A stretch of 64,000 nucleotides of DNA from the NCBI GenBank assembly GCA_044226865.1, contig JBGAGE010000006.1, forward strand, positions 62,001-126,000, written 5' to 3'. Below the pieces are notes generated by a model. It searched no databases. It saw nothing but the letters and a program-made list of their open reading frames with translations, and had not been told where the DNA came from. Below, in pieces: positions 37,499 through 46,132 of this stretch; the stretch's first letter is position 1; each line of letters starts with the position of its first letter. Made by a program: the position numbers and the translations under genes. The stretch comes from TMP-86 sp044226865. Lineage in GTDB: Bacteria > Pseudomonadota > Gammaproteobacteria > Steroidobacterales > Steroidobacteraceae.

Positions 37499-37690
37499 TC
37501 AGCGCAGCGAGAACCGCAGCTGCGCGAAAAATGCACGCCCCAGCAACCGGTAAGTGGCGGCGTCGGTATTGGGCCCGTTCGCCTGATTGATGAAGGGCGG
37601 GTCTTCGTCCGTCAGATTCGTCCCCCCCGGCGCAGCGTCACCGCCGGCGCAAGCCTTGCGCCCGGGCGTTTCCCCCGTCTGGAGGGCCAT
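37499..37690 (-). pseudogene. C-terminal remnant of a TonB-dependent receptor
   Basis: The minus frame ends NLTDEDPPFINQANGPNTDA, then YRLLGRAFFAQLRFSLR and stop. This is the usual end of a TonB receptor barrel (N-L-x-D-x-DPPF, then NTD..TY..LGR.FF..L.). The preceding part is degenerate, with a C7 run near 37621. No receptor body is present upstream, where the PD40 gene begins. It is a fragment left by deletion. Confidence 0.6.
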
Positions 37691-37765
37691 GCACCGCAGT
37701 CCGATCTACGAGCCGCGGCAGCAGGGCCCGTCCATGAGATCCCTGCCGCCGCGAAGATCGATGCG

Positions 37766-38728
37766 TCAGTTACGCCCGGAGCGCGCGCTCACATAGATAT
37801 CGCCATCGCGCCCGAAGTACAGCCGCTTGCCATCCGCCGACAGTGTCGCGCGTTGCTCGTTGCCGGGCGTGTTGATCGCTTCCAGGTTCTTTGGCGTGGA
37901 CCACGGCCCGAGCGGACCCCATGCCCGTGAGATGTACACATCCTGCCCACCCTTGAAAGGCTGGTTGTTCCCCCAGGTGAGGCGGTTTGAACTGAACACG
38001 ATCTCGAAGCTGCCATCCTTGCGCTCACGCACGTTGGGCATGATGTCCTCGAAGGTCGTGCTCAGTTCCTTGATCACCTTGCCGGGGCCGAAGGTGCCAT
38101 CCGGCCGCATCTGGCTCATATAGATGTCCTGGCTGCCGCTGCCACCGTTGCTCGAGTAGAACAGGAAGGTGCCGTACCAGGTCTCCACCAGCGACGGACT
38201 GCGCTCTGGACCTGCTGAGTTCGGCCCACCATCCTGCGCGCAGGCCAGCATGGTGGGTGTGGTCCAGCCGCCGGCAGGGCTCTGGCGGGACAGATAGATG
38301 TCACCGCCGCCGCAGGGCGGGTTCACGGTGCCGTTGTCGAGCCGGTCGGAGACGAAGAACAGCCAGCGGCCCCGGGCGGGCGTCGGGCAAAAATCGTTGG
38401 CCCCGGTGTTGATGGGTTCGCCGATGTTGCGCGGCGCCTGCCAGGGTGAGTTGATCGAATCGCGGTCCGCTACGTAGACGTCATTGCCGACATTGCCGGC
38501 GACGCCGCCTGGACGGGCGGAGGCGAACAACAGGCTGAGGCCGTCCGGGGATTCGATGGGGCAGCCGTCTGGTTGGGGGGAGTTCACCGCAGTCACGGCA
38601 ACCGCCTTGCTCACCGAGGTCAGGTTCACGGCGGAGCGGTCGTCGCTGGACAGCGCTTGCATTGACATCATCGAGGCAGCCGCGCCGAGCAGCACGGCCG
38701 GGGCATGTTTCCTGGGGCTCATCGTCAT
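37766..38728 (-). CDS. Exported TolB-like PD40 beta-propeller protein
   Basis: ATG 38728 gives 320 residues with a signal-like N-terminus (APAVLLGAAASMMSMQALS). Repeated blades have the PD40 pattern: ESPDGLSLLFASARPGG, GRWLFFVSDRLDNG, DIYLSRQ, GTFLFYSSNGGSGSQDIYMS, EIVFSSNRLTWG, SADGKRLYFGRDGDIYVSAR. It is probably a periplasmic propeller that binds a peptide or glycan. The divergent side carries the start of a winged-helix regulator gene that is broken; such regulators often sit beside TolB-like genes. Confidence 0.82.
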   Translation of the reverse strand: MTMSPRKHAPAVLLGAAASMMSMQALSSDDRSAVNLTSVSKAVAVTAVNSPQPDGCPIESPDGLSLLFASARPGGVAGNVGNDVYVADRDSINSPWQAPRNIGEPINTGANDFCPTPARGRWLFFVSDRLDNGTVNPPCGGGDIYLSRQSPAGGWTTPTMLACAQDGGPNSAGPERSPSLVETWYGTFLFYSSNGGSGSQDIYMSQMRPDGTFGPGKVIKELSTTFEDIMPNVRERKDGSFEIVFSSNRLTWGNNQPFKGGQDVYISRAWGPLGPWSTPKNLEAINTPGNEQRATLSADGKRLYFGRDGDIYVSARSGRN

Positions 38729-38902
38729 ACTCCGTTCATTTTGTTGGGGAGGGGAGGGACGCCCTGACCGTAGAACGTCTCGCCCCCTTGGCACAATGAA
38801 CTGCGCATGACGCGCACATGACGCGGCATGACGGGAAGAATCGAAGGCCTCCGGTGTATGCTCGGCGTACCAAGACGATGGATGCAGGGGACGCGCCCAC
38901 TC
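38729..38902. other. Intergenic region, nothing recognised
   Basis: Lies between the PD40 gene and the winged-helix remnant. The first 20 bases, read on the minus strand, hold the GGAG ribosome-binding site of the PD40 gene. No promoter hexamers or repeats stand out. Confidence 0.4.
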
Positions 38903-39022
38903 ATGGATGCCCTGGCCGACATTCACTTCGATGGCTGGACGCTGCGGCGGCAGCCGCGTGAGCTGCGGCGCGAGCAGTCACGGCCATCGCGCCTGAACGG
39001 GAGGCCGCCTCCGCCGAGATAG
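38903..39022 (+). pseudogene. 5' remnant of a CadC-like winged-helix regulator
   Basis: The frame reads MDALADIHFDGWTLRRQPRE then LRREQSRPSRLNGRPPPPR and stop. The (H)FDGWTLRRQPRELxRxG..VRL segment is the typical first beta-strands of OmpR/CadC-type DNA-binding domains in transmembrane regulators. The helices that should follow are missing and the frame closes after 39 codons. The region from 39023 to 39171 shows no continuation. It is divergent to the PD40 gene. Confidence 0.45.
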
Positions 39023-39171
39023 CGTGGGCGAAGGCCGATACGTCGGGCTTCTGATTTCCAATCGACAGGTGGGCCCATTCAGGATCGAATTACGAAGCAT
39101 CGCTGCCGAAAAGGAAAATCCGGCAGCCTTCACCGCAAGCCAGTCTGAGCCGGCTGGACCGGTGCGCGACC

Positions 39172-40008
39172 TTAGTGTGCGGCCCCGCCGATCATCTCGC
39201 GGATCTGCTTCACCGCGTACTCGATCTTCATGTCCATGTATTTCTTGCCCAGCGCCACGCTGGACTTGCGCGCATCGCCGAAGATGCCGTTGTTCGGGGT
39301 GTTCGGGCCTTTCACCGGCTTGCCGTCGACGACCGGGGTACCCACCGCCGTCTTGAGCAGGTCCTTGCGTACCCAGGTGCCGTCGGTGTCGAGATACATC
39401 ATCTCGGAGGTATCCGAAATGCCGCCATGCAGATCAAGCGGCAGGCCCTGCTTGGCCATGTAGGCCTCGAAATCATCGCTCGCCGCCGTGTACACGCGAT
39501 CGCAGTAGTACACGTGGATGCCCTGCGGTGAGTACTTGTCGTTCAACTTCTTGGCGACCGCCGCATATACCTCCGGCTGGCCGCCACCGTGATCGCCCAT
39601 CAGCACCACGTTCTTGAAACCGGTGACGATGGCTTGTTCGGTGAGACGCTCCAGGATCGCGCCCAGCAGGTCATCCGTGAGGCCAATGGTGCCGGGCAGT
39701 TCCGCGCTGGCGTTGTTCGGCGTGTAGGGCAGCACCGGAAGATAGATGGCATTCCCAAGTTCCCGCGCGATGGCCTCGACCGTGGCGCGGCCAATGAGAT
39801 TGTGCCCGCCGTTGGCATTTTGGGGGCCGCGCTGCTCGGTACCGCCGGTGTATATCAAGGCGGTGGTGCGGCCGGCAGCAAGCGCCTCCTTCACCTCGAC
39901 CCAAGTCATTCTTTCGAATTCGACTTGCTGCTTGGCAGCCGCATGTGCCGCCAACGTGGTTCCGGAAACGGCCAGGCCGATGATCGTCGTCAGTATGAGT
40001 TTGCGCAT
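39172..40008 (-). CDS. Exported creatininase-family amidohydrolase
   Basis: ATG 40008 gives 278 residues beginning with a signal peptide (LILTTIIGLAVSGTTLAAHA); a TTG at 40038 is less likely. Metal-binding features of the family are ALIYTGGTEQRGPQNANGGH (Glu and His ligands), VVLMGDHGGGQPEV (Asp/His) and DLHGGISDTSEMMYLD (Glu). Creatininase-like enzymes hydrolyse small cyclic or linear amides with two metal ions; an exported version is less common. Substrate unknown. It is a single gene. Confidence 0.87.
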   Translation of the reverse strand: MRKLILTTIIGLAVSGTTLAAHAAAKQQVEFERMTWVEVKEALAAGRTTALIYTGGTEQRGPQNANGGHNLIGRATVEAIARELGNAIYLPVLPYTPNNASAELPGTIGLTDDLLGAILERLTEQAIVTGFKNVVLMGDHGGGQPEVYAAVAKKLNDKYSPQGIHVYYCDRVYTAASDDFEAYMAKQGLPLDLHGGISDTSEMMYLDTDGTWVRKDLLKTAVGTPVVDGKPVKGPNTPNNGIFGDARKSSVALGKKYMDMKIEYAVKQIREMIGGAAH

Positions 40009-40384
40009 GCGCCGATTCTCAGTCCGGGCACACGCCAACGCAACCCTTCAATCTATTGATCCGTACCGCAACCTCAACTCTCAACCTCCTCTGCTACCGC
40101 CGGCGAGACACCTCCCTCACGTTTCCGCGGAAACGTCGAATCGCATCCGCCCAAATGCCACCACATCGCCCGAGGAACGATGTAACGCTGCGCGATGCGC
40201 GCAGACCGCAAGCGTTGCGACTCCAGATTTAATGGATGCCCGTGGCGTAGCCATGCGCTGACTGTACGAATCCACAGTAATCAGTTCAATCGCCATTTCT
40301 ACCGGGAACACCCAGAAATGCGATGAGCCCGCGATCAATCCTGACTCGACACCATCCCATCGAAGCGAGCAAACGCTCGCTCGC
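40009..40384. other. Intergenic region with a dispersed palindrome
   Basis: About 375 bases with no gene I can support. It contains the palindrome at 40119-40136. A minus-strand frame 40117-40338 exists, ending in F-D-V-S-A-E-T across the palindrome, but it matches nothing I know. Confidence 0.5.
40119..40136. repeat. Dispersed palindrome, copy 4 (18-bp perfect form)
   Basis: ACGTTTCCGCGGAAACGT is perfectly palindromic and contains the 14-mer at 40122-40135. Intergenic. Confidence 0.85.
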
Positions 40385-41077
40385 TCACGTCACCCGCTCC
40401 AACACCTTCACATCCACCGCCGCGCGAATTTCAAATCCCAGCGACTCGTACAAGCGAATGGCCGGCTCATTGCTCATCCAGGCATGCAGGAATGGTTGCT
40501 CGCCCCGAGCCTGGATCCGCGCCGTCACCGTCGCCGACAGGCGGCGCGCCAAGCCCTTTCCGCGGAAATCCGGATGCGTGCACACGCCGCTGACCTCCGT
40601 GAACCCGGGAAAGGAAAACCGCTCGCCCGCCATGGCAGCGAGCCGTCCACCGATGCGAACGCCGAGGAACCGCCCCATCACATGCGTGCGGGAGAGAAAG
40701 GGGCCGGGCTCGGTCAGGGTGGCCAGCGGCAACATCTCCGGCGCATCCGTATCGGTGAGCGGCACGATTTCCGCGGAAACGTCCGGCGACACCGGGGCGG
40801 TGGCGACCATCTGCACCCCGGTGGCAGCCTTGAGTACCCCAAAGCCATCCGGCACGACGATCATCGGAACCTGCAGGACGAAGACCTTCTCGCCCGGATT
40901 CACCAGGTTCCGCACCGCAGCGTGAGCCTCGGCGGAGTCATCCCGCGCGGACGCGAACAGGTTGACGTCCGGGGCGTACCGCCGCGCGCGCCCATCGCCG
41001 AGCGAAAGCGCTGCATGCCGCGTGGCCAACGCCGCCCATACCGGCCGATCAAGCACGGCTTCTTCCCCGGGCAGCAA
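40385..41077 (-). CDS. GNAT-family N-acetyltransferase
   Basis: This 230-residue protein has its GNAT core in the C-terminal half: GRFLGVRIGGRLAAMAGERF, EVSGVCTHPDFRGKGLARRL (motif A with the acetyl-CoA loop) and NEPAIRLYESLGFEIR (motif B). The N-terminal half is a divergent GNAT-like lobe (FR47-type). The dispersed palindrome lies between the lobes (D-V-S-A-E-I). It overlaps the broken MarR-like frame by 29 bases; MarR-GNAT pairs are common, so this gene has probably lost its regulator. Substrate unknown. Confidence 0.87.
   Translation of the reverse strand: MLPGEEAVLDRPVWAALATRHAALSLGDGRARRYAPDVNLFASARDDSAEAHAAVRNLVNPGEKVFVLQVPMIVVPDGFGVLKAATGVQMVATAPVSPDVSAEIVPLTDTDAPEMLPLATLTEPGPFLSRTHVMGRFLGVRIGGRLAAMAGERFSFPGFTEVSGVCTHPDFRGKGLARRLSATVTARIQARGEQPFLHAWMSNEPAIRLYESLGFEIRAAVDVKVLERVT
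40768..40781 (+). repeat. Dispersed palindrome TTTCCGCGGAAACG, copy 5
   Basis: Exact 14-mer within the acetyltransferase gene, between its two lobes. A shorter 12-mer TTTCCGCGGAAA at 40557-40568 in the same gene encodes the conserved RGKG loop and is probably coincidental. Confidence 0.8.
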
Positions 41078-41315
41078 TGGCCCGACGCCGCAAAGGCGCC
41101 TCAGCCAGCGCCGCCTCCAATGCGGATACTTGATCCAGCAGCGACCGAGCCCCCTGTCCGCACGCGTCTTTGACGGCAGCTTCGATCTGCACCCAAGCCG
41201 TGCGCTTCGCCAGCGCCACGAGCTGGGCGCCTTCCTTGGTCAGGCTGATCGGGCGCACGCGCCGGTCTTCACGGGTCGGCTCCGCCGCCACCAGCCGTTC
41301 CACGAAATGGCTTTT
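41049..41315 (-). pseudogene. 5'-truncated MarR-family regulator
   Basis: About 89 codons read as the second half of a MarR protein: KSHFVERLVAAEPTREDRRV, RPISLTKEGAQLVALAKRTA (wing and recognition region), then a dimerisation helix ending in an Arg-rich tail. The first half with helices 1-3 is absent; similarity begins just after the stop of the ferric-reductase-like gene (41320). The junction looks like a deletion or insertion breakpoint. It overlaps the start of the GNAT gene. Confidence 0.65.
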
Positions 41316-41319
41316 CGGA

Positions 41320-42243
41320 TCAGCCCGCGCTGCGGGCCGGCAGTTGCTGCGCATCCGCCGTTCTTGCGGCGCTCGTCACGAGCAGGGTTCCGAGTCCCAC
41401 GAGGAACAGGGAGATGAACGGCTGGAACGGGTAATACGGCAGCCAGCGCTCGAGCGTGGCCGACCAGGCGGGTGAGGTCAGGAGCGTGGATACCGGCGCC
41501 TGCCAATGCAGGCCCGTCGCCGCCACAACCGCGCCAGCGCTGATCAACGTGATGCCCGCCGCCTTGATCGCGGGCGGCGCGCCTTCGTGCATCGCCTTGA
41601 CGCGCGCTTGCTGGCGCTTCTTGCCCCAGGCGGCAATCCTCAAGGCGAACGCCGCGAAGCCGGTCCAATAGAACACATGATCGAGGACTTGCGGATTCTT
41701 GTAGTAGAAGAGGTTCCACCAGTACACGCTGAAGGCGTACGCCCACAGGAAATAGACCCCGCTGGTGTGCAGCAACTTCCATTGCTTGCTCGTCAGGTAT
41801 TGGCGCGTCTTCTGGAATGATGTCGCCACCAGCGCCGCGAGGAACAGATAGCCGGTGCTGCCTTCGAGCTCGTCCCTGACGGCGAAGATATCCGTGTAGT
41901 AATAGTCGCGGTGAAAGAATGACACGATGAAGATGAAGAGGCCCTGCCAGGCCATCGCCACGGCAAAGGCCAACCCGATGTATTTGCGGTTCCGCAGCAA
42001 CCACATCGGCAGCGGCCCGGGGAACAATACCTGCAACGCGGACGTGGCCGTCACCACGAATATCAGCGGCGTCGCCCAGCGCACGGAAAAAACGATCATC
42101 TCGCGCACGCCTTCGACCCCGGAGATGCCGGCTCGCAGCGCGGCGAGCGCAATGACCGCCGACATCGGCACGGACAGGAGAAAGAACAACCGCCATTCGT
42201 TGAGGGCCTTGGCCTTGAGGAATCGAGAGGTGGATGGCGTCAT
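41320..42243 (-). CDS. Ferric-reductase-like multi-pass membrane protein
   Basis: ATG 42243 overlaps the upstream stop (ATGA) and gives 307 residues with about seven membrane helices. Candidate haem-ligand histidines lie in FIVSFFHRDYYY and SKQWKLLHTSGVYFLWAYAF, with LLRNRKYIGLAFAVAMAW before them. This resembles the ferric-reductase-like/YedZ (MsrQ) membrane domain. No flavin or NAD domain is attached, so electrons must come from a partner. The small membrane protein upstream is a likely accessory. The FAD-dependent oxidoreductase at 42563 is divergent. Confidence 0.7.
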   Translation of the reverse strand: MTPSTSRFLKAKALNEWRLFFLLSVPMSAVIALAALRAGISGVEGVREMIVFSVRWATPLIFVVTATSALQVLFPGPLPMWLLRNRKYIGLAFAVAMAWQGLFIFIVSFFHRDYYYTDIFAVRDELEGSTGYLFLAALVATSFQKTRQYLTSKQWKLLHTSGVYFLWAYAFSVYWWNLFYYKNPQVLDHVFYWTGFAAFALRIAAWGKKRQQARVKAMHEGAPPAIKAAGITLISAGAVVAATGLHWQAPVSTLLTSPAWSATLERWLPYYPFQPFISLFLVGLGTLLVTSAARTADAQQLPARSAG

Positions 42244-42461
42244 CGTTGCCTGCGCTTCTCGAGCTGGGAGTGAAGCAGGAACGACCCGAGCATGCCCGCG
42301 GCCAACAGGACGACCGACAGCTTGCCGCGGTGGGGCGTCTGCGCGTTCCAGACACCCCGGTCGTGCAGCCAGAAAAATGCGTACATGGATGCCATCCAGG
42401 GTGCTGATGCCAGGGCGGCAGCAAGCACCCGGCGCGCCGGCACCTTCAGCCAGTTGAGCAT
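42240..42461 (-). CDS. Small two-helix membrane protein
   Basis: This 73-residue protein has two hydrophobic segments (VLAAALASAPWMASMYAFFW and LSVVLLAAGMLGSFLLHS). No family is recognised. It is translationally coupled to the ferric-reductase-like gene by ATGA overlap, so it may be a subunit or assembly factor. It starts about 100 bases from the divergent FAD-oxidoreductase start. Confidence 0.65.
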   Translation of the reverse strand: MLNWLKVPARRVLAAALASAPWMASMYAFFWLHDRGVWNAQTPHRGKLSVVLLAAGMLGSFLLHSQLEKRRQR

Positions 42462-42562
42462 GCCCGGATAGTATCACCGGCGGCTGGCGGTTCTTCTTGG
42501 CCTATCGGGCAGGCAGACGGTTGCGCTGCACGATGGCACCATTGCAGCATCGGAGCACCCTA

Positions 42563-44443
42563 ATGTCTGAAAACTGGACCCGCCGCGACTTTCTCGGTGG
42601 CACCGCTTTGCTGGTCGCCGCAGGACTCACACCCCGGGCGCAGCTGCTTGCCCAGGGTACTCGCTACTATCCGCCGGCCCTGGGCGGCATGCGCGGCAGC
42701 CATCCGGGCTCTTTCGAGATCGCGCATGAAGTCAGCCGCGGCGGCAAGGCCTATGACATCTCCGGCCTGCCGGTCGAGGAAAACTTCGACCTCGTCGTGG
42801 TGGGCGGCGGACTCAGCGGCCTGGCGGCTGCCTGGTTTTTTCGCGAGGCTCGCGGTGCCTCCGCCCGCATCCTCATCCTCGACAATCACGATGATTTCGG
42901 CGGGCACGCCAAACGCAACGAATTCCGGGTCGGGGAGCGGCTGCTGATCGGCTACGGCGGCACGGAGTGCATCCAGTCCCCCAAGGCCTTGTTCAGCCGG
43001 CCCGTCAGGCGCCTGTACCGCTCCCTCGGCATTCGCACGCAGCGATTCGAGACGGCCTACGATCAGAGCTTGTATGCCTCGCGCGGAATGGGCCAAGGCG
43101 CCTTCTTCGATCGCGAAACCTTCGGCATCGACCGTCTGGTGGCCGGCACCCCGGTGATCACCGGCGGTGATTCGCCCCCGGGCCAGGCGATGCCCCGGGC
43201 AACGGCTGACGCGGTGGCCGAGTTTCCGATGTCCGAGGACGCGAGGCGGCGGCTCATCGCCTTTTTCGACCATCCCAAGGATTACCTCGAGGGAAAGAGC
43301 AGGGCGGAGAAGCTCGCGTACTTGAGCAGGATCAGCTACCGCGATTACCTGCGAAAGGATGCAGGGCTTGGCGATGAGGCGGTGAAGTTCATGGAGGCTG
43401 CGACCACGGCGTTGCTGGCGATGCGCCCGGACATCGTCCCCGCGCTCGAGGCGCTCGGGTCGCACTATCCGGGATTCAGCGGCCTGGGATTGTCGGACCA
43501 CCGGGATGCCGTCTACGACGAACCCTACATTTATCATTTTCCGGATGGCAACGCCTCGGTCGCGCGCTTGCTGGTACGGAGCCTGATCCCGGGTGTGGCG
43601 CCGGGCAACACCATGGACGATGTCGTGCTGGCGGATTTCGATTACGCCAGACTCGATGTGGCCGGTGCGCCGATCCGCCTGCGCCTCAACAGCACCGCCG
43701 TGTCCGTGGTGAATGCGCCGGATTCGGCAGCGGGCGTGGCCATCGGCTACGTGCGCGCCGGCAACCTGCACCGGGTGAAGGCGAAGCACTGCGTGCTCGC
43801 CTGCTACAACATGATGATCCCGCACCTCATGCCTGAGCTGCCCACGGAACAGAAGCTGGCGCTGGCCCGCAGCGTCAAGATGCCCCTCGTCTACGTCAAC
43901 GTGGTCGCCCGCAATTGGCAGGCGTTCGCCAAGGCCGGTGTGTCGCAGATCGTCAGTCCCGGCGCGTTCTATTCGAACACGAAGCTGGACTTCCCCGTGT
44001 CACTCGGCGGGTACCGGTTTTCCCGCGATCCCAGCGAGCCCATCGTGATCCACATGGAGAACATGCCGCTCACACCCAATCAGGGTTTGTCCAACGTCCA
44101 GCAATTCCAGCTGGGCAGGCAGAAGATCATGAATACGCCGTTCGAGGAGTATGAGCGGCAGGTGGTGGATCAGCTGGATCGCATGCTGGGCGCGGCCGGC
44201 TTCCAGGCGGCGCGGGACATCGCCGCCATCACCGTCAATCGCTGGCCCCATGGCTATGCCTACGGCGAGAACTCCTTGTTCGATCCGCAGACCCCGGGTC
44301 CCGCCGTGTACGAGGTGGCGCGCCGCCGCGCCGGCAATGTCTCCATCGCCAACTCCGATTCCGCCTGGTACGCCGATTCGAGCGTGGCCATCGACCAGGC
44401 CTGGCGGGCGGTGAGCGAGCTGACCGGTCGTCGCTCCTCTTAG
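42563..44443 (+). CDS. Tat-exported NAD(P)/FAD-binding flavoprotein
   Basis: ATG 42563, seven bases after GGAG, gives 626 residues with a Tat signal (NWTRRDFLGGTALLVAAGL). The dinucleotide-binding motif is FDLVVVGGGLSGLAAAWFFR. The flavoprotein second motif is ILDNHDDFGGHAKRNEF. An NAD(P)-binding Rossmann-like/amine-oxidase-type fold is likely. The C-terminus has NRWPHGYAYGENSLFD and SIANSDSAWYADSSVAIDQA, a typical FAD-closing segment. It is a periplasmic oxidoreductase that could exchange electrons with the divergent membrane haem protein (inference). Confidence 0.85.
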   Translation: MSENWTRRDFLGGTALLVAAGLTPRAQLLAQGTRYYPPALGGMRGSHPGSFEIAHEVSRGGKAYDISGLPVEENFDLVVVGGGLSGLAAAWFFREARGASARILILDNHDDFGGHAKRNEFRVGERLLIGYGGTECIQSPKALFSRPVRRLYRSLGIRTQRFETAYDQSLYASRGMGQGAFFDRETFGIDRLVAGTPVITGGDSPPGQAMPRATADAVAEFPMSEDARRRLIAFFDHPKDYLEGKSRAEKLAYLSRISYRDYLRKDAGLGDEAVKFMEAATTALLAMRPDIVPALEALGSHYPGFSGLGLSDHRDAVYDEPYIYHFPDGNASVARLLVRSLIPGVAPGNTMDDVVLADFDYARLDVAGAPIRLRLNSTAVSVVNAPDSAAGVAIGYVRAGNLHRVKAKHCVLACYNMMIPHLMPELPTEQKLALARSVKMPLVYVNVVARNWQAFAKAGVSQIVSPGAFYSNTKLDFPVSLGGYRFSRDPSEPIVIHMENMPLTPNQGLSNVQQFQLGRQKIMNTPFEEYERQVVDQLDRMLGAAGFQAARDIAAITVNRWPHGYAYGENSLFDPQTPGPAVYEVARRRAGNVSIANSDSAWYADSSVAIDQAWRAVSELTGRRSS

Positions 44444-44536
44444 CCCCCGCAGCGCTCGTCGCACGATTGCACTATAGTGGCGCCATCAGGATCGCCGGGC
44501 CGCTGCGCGCCCGAGGTGCAGCGATCCTGCCTGCCG

Positions 44537-45340
44537 ATGTCCCGAATGGATGGCAAGGGGGGTCAAGGGGTGGGTTCAGCCGCATTCGTGCAAAGCTATT
44601 TCGACGCCTGGAATCAGCGCGACCCGGTGGCGGTGGCCGATCACCTGGCCAACGATGGCACGTTCTGCGATGTGCCGCACCGCACCGTCCATTCGCACGA
44701 TGAATTGATCGTCAACCTGGGCGAGTACTTTTCCGTCCATCGGCATCAGTACGAACTCATCGGCGATGTCATCGAAGGCCCCAATACCATCGCCTTCCAG
44801 TATCGGATGTTTCCGCCGGCGTGGCTGCGCCAGGGCGGCTCCGTCCCGACCGTCCATGGGGCCGAGTTCCTGTCATTGCGTGGCGATGCCGCCATGACCA
44901 TCCACGACTACTACACCCCCGCGGTGGCAGGTGCCGTTGCGCCGGCGCCGCTGCCGGGCGCGGCGGTCAAGTATGCGAAGTCGCGCCTGAGCGATGCGCA
45001 ACTCGCCGCCTACAAGCAGCGGTTGAACGATGTGATGACCTCACAACAGGCCTACCTGCAGCCGGAGCTGACGCTGCAGATGCTGGCGAGAACCGTCAAT
45101 TGCTCGGTCCATCACCTTTCGCAGGTGATCAATGCCGGGTTCGGCAAGAGCTTCTTTGATTTCCTCAACCAGTACCGGGTGGAGCACGCCAAGGCGCTGC
45201 TGTCGGACTGCGAGGCCCCCAGCGCGGTTCTCAATGTGGCCTTCGCAGTGGGATTCAGCTCCAACTCCGCCTTCTACGCGGCGTTCAAGAAGCATGTCGG
45301 CCAGACGCCCGCCCGCTATCGACGGGCCGTGCGCTGCTGA
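44537..45340 (+). CDS. SnoaL-like domain fused to AraC-type DNA-binding domain
   Basis: The best start is ATG 44537 or GTG 44570, which follows a G-rich stretch; the protein is about 257-268 residues. N-terminal SnoaL-like fold: AAFVQSYFDAWNQRDPVAVA, DHLANDGTF, then GDVIEGPNTIAFQYRM. C-terminal AraC/XylS HTH: LTLQMLARTVNCSVHHLSQV and FAVGFSSNSAFYAAFKKHVG, then TPARYRR. The nuclear-transport-factor-2-like domain would sense a hydrophobic ligand in place of the usual cupin. This domain pairing is uncommon. Confidence 0.83.
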   Translation: MSRMDGKGGQGVGSAAFVQSYFDAWNQRDPVAVADHLANDGTFCDVPHRTVHSHDELIVNLGEYFSVHRHQYELIGDVIEGPNTIAFQYRMFPPAWLRQGGSVPTVHGAEFLSLRGDAAMTIHDYYTPAVAGAVAPAPLPGAAVKYAKSRLSDAQLAAYKQRLNDVMTSQQAYLQPELTLQMLARTVNCSVHHLSQVINAGFGKSFFDFLNQYRVEHAKALLSDCEAPSAVLNVAFAVGFSSNSAFYAAFKKHVGQTPARYRRAVRC

Positions 45341-45363
45341 CGCGCCATCGGCAGCACTTGACG

Positions 45364-45810
45364 CTACGGCCCCTTGCCCCAGGTGATGTCGTACTTCTGA
45401 TCGAACATCACGTACATCAGGCAATCATGCGCGCCCGTGCAGGTGAACTGATGCGCCACCTTGCCCGGCATCATCGCGTAGCCGCCGTTCTGCAGCGCGG
45501 ACGGTTTCATGCCCTGCATCTCGGTCATCACCTTGCCGCGGGTCACGATGAGCTGCTCCGCGGCCGTGTGAAAATGCCAGGGCACGAGGCAGCCCGGCGC
45601 CGCTTTCAGCAGAAACGTCGAGGGACCGGTCTCGGGATTGCCGCTGGCGAGCGCGGATTGCAGGCACTTCACGTCCTGGTCCGGATCGAACTTGGCGCTC
45701 TCCTGGGTCAGCATCACCCCGTGGCTGGCGTCTGAGGCGAGAGCGGCCCAAGCCGCCAGGCCGAACGAGATCGACATGCCGATGCTGCGAATCCACGTGT
45801 AGGTTTGCAT
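45364..45810 (-). CDS. Exported small cupin protein
   Basis: This 148-residue protein has a signal peptide (SIGMSISFGLAAWAALAS) and a single cupin: PGCLVPWHFHTAAEQLIVTR (HxH and Glu) and MMPGKVAHQFTCTG (second His). Metal binding by the His/Glu set is expected. The function of such periplasmic cupins is unknown; they often bind or isomerise small acids. It converges with the SnoaL-AraC gene, with a short gap. Confidence 0.83.
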   Translation of the reverse strand: MQTYTWIRSIGMSISFGLAAWAALASDASHGVMLTQESAKFDPDQDVKCLQSALASGNPETGPSTFLLKAAPGCLVPWHFHTAAEQLIVTRGKVMTEMQGMKPSALQNGGYAMMPGKVAHQFTCTGAHDCLMYVMFDQKYDITWGKGP

Positions 45811-46132
45811 TTGTCGCTCCGCAGAAGTGTTCCCTGACCTATCCTCGCATACCCGTATCTCGATCGAGAAACTTCGTTATTGAAGAAAACGGCGATAACC
45901 TTTAATTAGCTGCTTTCCAATTTAACTGTCTTTAATACCAGGTGCTCATGTGAAGCGCTTCGCCGGGTGAGTTCGGCAACTGCATTATTCTGACCTCGAT
46001 GCTGTGCGAGAATCAGGAGATGTCGAGCGTTGGATTGAGTTCATCGCTGGGCAAAGCCCGTCGGCGGTCGGCCGCGCTTACCGAGAGACCATGGGTGCGA
46101 GTCGAGGACCCTAACCAGGGAGCAGTGTCACC
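45811..46132. other. Intergenic region with an A+T-rich patch
   Basis: About 320 bases with no supported gene. Bases 45876-45945 are strikingly A+T-rich for this neighbourhood and could hold the promoters of the cupin (minus) or agmatine-deiminase-like (plus) genes. No clear -35/-10 pair at the right spacing was identified. Confidence 0.4.

Noticed and set aside
40557..40568. Seventh copy of the dispersed palindrome (TTTCCGCGGAAA)
   Set aside because: Lacks the following CG and encodes the conserved GNAT loop FRGKG, so coincidence is the better explanation.
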